Positions 7,026 through 7,816 of a DNA stretch of 7,816 bases are shown here, piece after piece. A program made the translations under genes and the position numbers. The DNA is from Sphingomonadaceae bacterium (GTDB taxonomy: Bacteria > Pseudomonadota > Alphaproteobacteria > Sphingomonadales > Sphingomonadaceae): contig SHLU01000110.1 in NCBI GenBank assembly GCA_004282995.1, positions 1 through 7,816 on the forward strand, in the 5' to 3' direction. Under the pieces are notes generated by a model. The model was not told where the DNA came from. It did not search any database and worked only from the letters and a program-made list of their open reading frames with translations. Positions within the stretch are counted from its first letter, which is position 1. Each line of letters begins with the position of its first letter.

Positions 7026-7031
7026 ATTATA
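7026..7031 (-). promoter_or_regulatory. Candidate -10 box (TATAAT) of the sbtA operon
   Basis: A perfect TATAAT on the minus strand lies 37 bases before ATG 6988, in the 101-bp gap between the divergent sbtA and lipA genes. At 16-19 bp spacing no TTGACA-like -35 hexamer is seen, so the promoter would depend on an activator or another element, or may not be real. If it is used, the transcript would start near 7018-7020 with a leader of about 30 nt. Confidence 0.45.
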
Positions 7032-7070
7032 GCCGCACCTCCCGCCGGGCATTGTTGCGTGTTGGGCTGC

Positions 7071-7090
7071 TGCCGCCTAAGTGGGCGGCA
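7071..7090. repeat. Inverted repeat ending on the lipA start codon
   Basis: TGCCGCC (7071-7077) and GGCGGCA (7084-7090) are a perfect 7-bp inverted repeat around TAAGTG. The right arm contains the only Shine-Dalgarno-like bases of lipA and the A of its ATG. In the mRNA it could fold into a hairpin hiding the ribosome site; in DNA it could be an operator shared with the divergent operon. Neither is demonstrated. Confidence 0.5.
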
Positions 7091-7816
7091 TGAACGATCT
7101 CTCCTCCGTACCCGACCCCCAGGGCGACCGGCCTGCTCGCCAGAGGAAGCCTGACTGGATTCGCGTCAAGGCGCCTGTCAGCAAGGGCTATCACGAGACG
7201 CGCAAGCTGATGCGTGACCTCGCGCTCAATACCGTATGCGAGGAAGCAGCCTGTCCCAATATCGGTGAGTGCTGGGAAAAGAAGCACGCTACCGTCATGA
7301 TCCTTGGCGATGTCTGCACCCGCGCCTGCGCCTTTTGCAACGTCAAGACCGGCATGCCGCGGATCGTTGATCCGATGGAGCCGGAAAACGTCGCAATTGC
7401 CGCCGGCAAGATGGGTCTTGAACATATCGTCATCACCAGCGTTGACCGCGACGATCTGCCCGATGGTGGTGCCAGCCAGTTCGTCAAGGTCATCAAGGCA
7501 CTGCGCCGGGAGACCCCTGGCACCACGATCGAGATCCTGACGCCCGACTTCCGCAACAAGATGCGCCCTGCGATCGAGGCGATCTGTGAAGCCGGCCCCG
7601 ATGTTTACAACCACAATCTTGAAACCGTTCCGCGTCTCTATCCGACCATCAGGCCGGGCGCGCGCTATTACGCTTCGCTGCGCTTGCTTGAGGAAGTGAA
7701 GGCGCACGACCCGTTGATCTTCACCAAGTCGGGCATCATGCTCGGGCTGGGTGAGCAACGGCTCGAAGTGCACCAGGTCATGGACGACATGCGCAGCGCC
7801 GATGTCGATTTCATCA
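7090..7816 (+). CDS. lipA: Lipoyl synthase (3' end outside window)
   Basis: LipA is a radical SAM enzyme that inserts two sulfur atoms into octanoyl groups on carrier domains, making the lipoyl cofactor of pyruvate and 2-oxoglutarate dehydrogenases and the glycine cleavage system. 242 codons are visible. Both iron-sulfur cluster motifs are intact: CEEAACPNIGEC (Cys50, Cys55, Cys61; the auxiliary sulfur-donor cluster) and CTRACAFC (Cys76, Cys80, Cys83; the radical SAM cluster). Further hallmarks are KPDWIRVKAP (20-29), ITSVDRDDLPDGGA (115-128), EILTPDF (147-153), YNHNLETVPRLYPTIRPGA and TKSGIMLGLGE. About 70-80 residues including the C-terminal RSSY-type motif lie beyond the edge. ATG 7090 is taken as the start; GTG 7081 is in frame just after a TAA stop and would add only three residues. 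The Shine-Dalgarno sequence is weak and lies within an inverted repeat. The gene is divergent from the sbtA operon. Confidence 0.97.
   Translation, partial: MNDLSSVPDPQGDRPARQRKPDWIRVKAPVSKGYHETRKLMRDLALNTVCEEAACPNIGECWEKKHATVMILGDVCTRACAFCNVKTGMPRIVDPMEPENVAIAAGKMGLEHIVITSVDRDDLPDGGASQFVKVIKALRRETPGTTIEILTPDFRNKMRPAIEAICEAGPDVYNHNLETVPRLYPTIRPGARYYASLRLLEEVKAHDPLIFTKSGIMLGLGEQRLEVHQVMDDMRSADVDFI

Noticed and set aside
7027..7773. Minus-strand 248-residue open frame at the right edge
   Set aside because: It is antisense to lipA, whose cluster-binding cysteine motifs are unmistakable on the plus strand.

Overview
The window looks like a chromosomal segment of a GC-rich alphaproteobacterium, most likely a sphingomonad of the Erythrobacter/Sphingomonas type. 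This rests on high-GC third positions and on the style of the GyrA and LipA proteins. It is inference; there is no rRNA here to prove it. No mobile element, tRNA, CRISPR array or phage gene was seen. Two genes run off the edges: gyrA at the left and lipA at the right.

Layout from left to right. Positions 1-2553 (minus) hold most of gyrA, the DNA gyrase A subunit, with its C-terminal end outside the window. A 304-bp non-coding gap (2554-2857) separates it from a divergent plus-strand gene (2858-4243) for an exported protein with TPR-like helical repeats and no known specific function. That gene ends in a clear intrinsic terminator (4269-4303).

Converging on it from the right is a tight four-gene minus-strand cluster that reads as one operon, in transcription order: an SbtA-family sodium/bicarbonate symporter (start near 6988), an SbtB-like PII-family regulator (2-nt gap), a beta-carbonic anhydrase (TGATG stop/start overlap), and a NYN-domain putative ribonuclease with a C-terminal helical, LOTUS-like domain (26-nt gap). 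A TATAAT box lies just ahead of it. Divergent from this operon, across about 100 bp, lipA (lipoyl synthase) starts at 7090 and runs off the right edge.

The operon is the most interesting part. SbtA and SbtB are best known from the cyanobacterial CO2-concentrating mechanism. Here they sit with a presumably cytosolic carbonic anhydrase in what appears to be a heterotroph, with no RuBisCO or carboxysome gene in view. A plausible reading (inference) is a PII-controlled system that supplies or balances intracellular bicarbonate and CO2 for carboxylases, or serves pH control, with an RNA-processing protein attached at the end. The SbtB-like protein has no cysteine, so it cannot form the C-terminal disulfide described for cyanobacterial SbtB.
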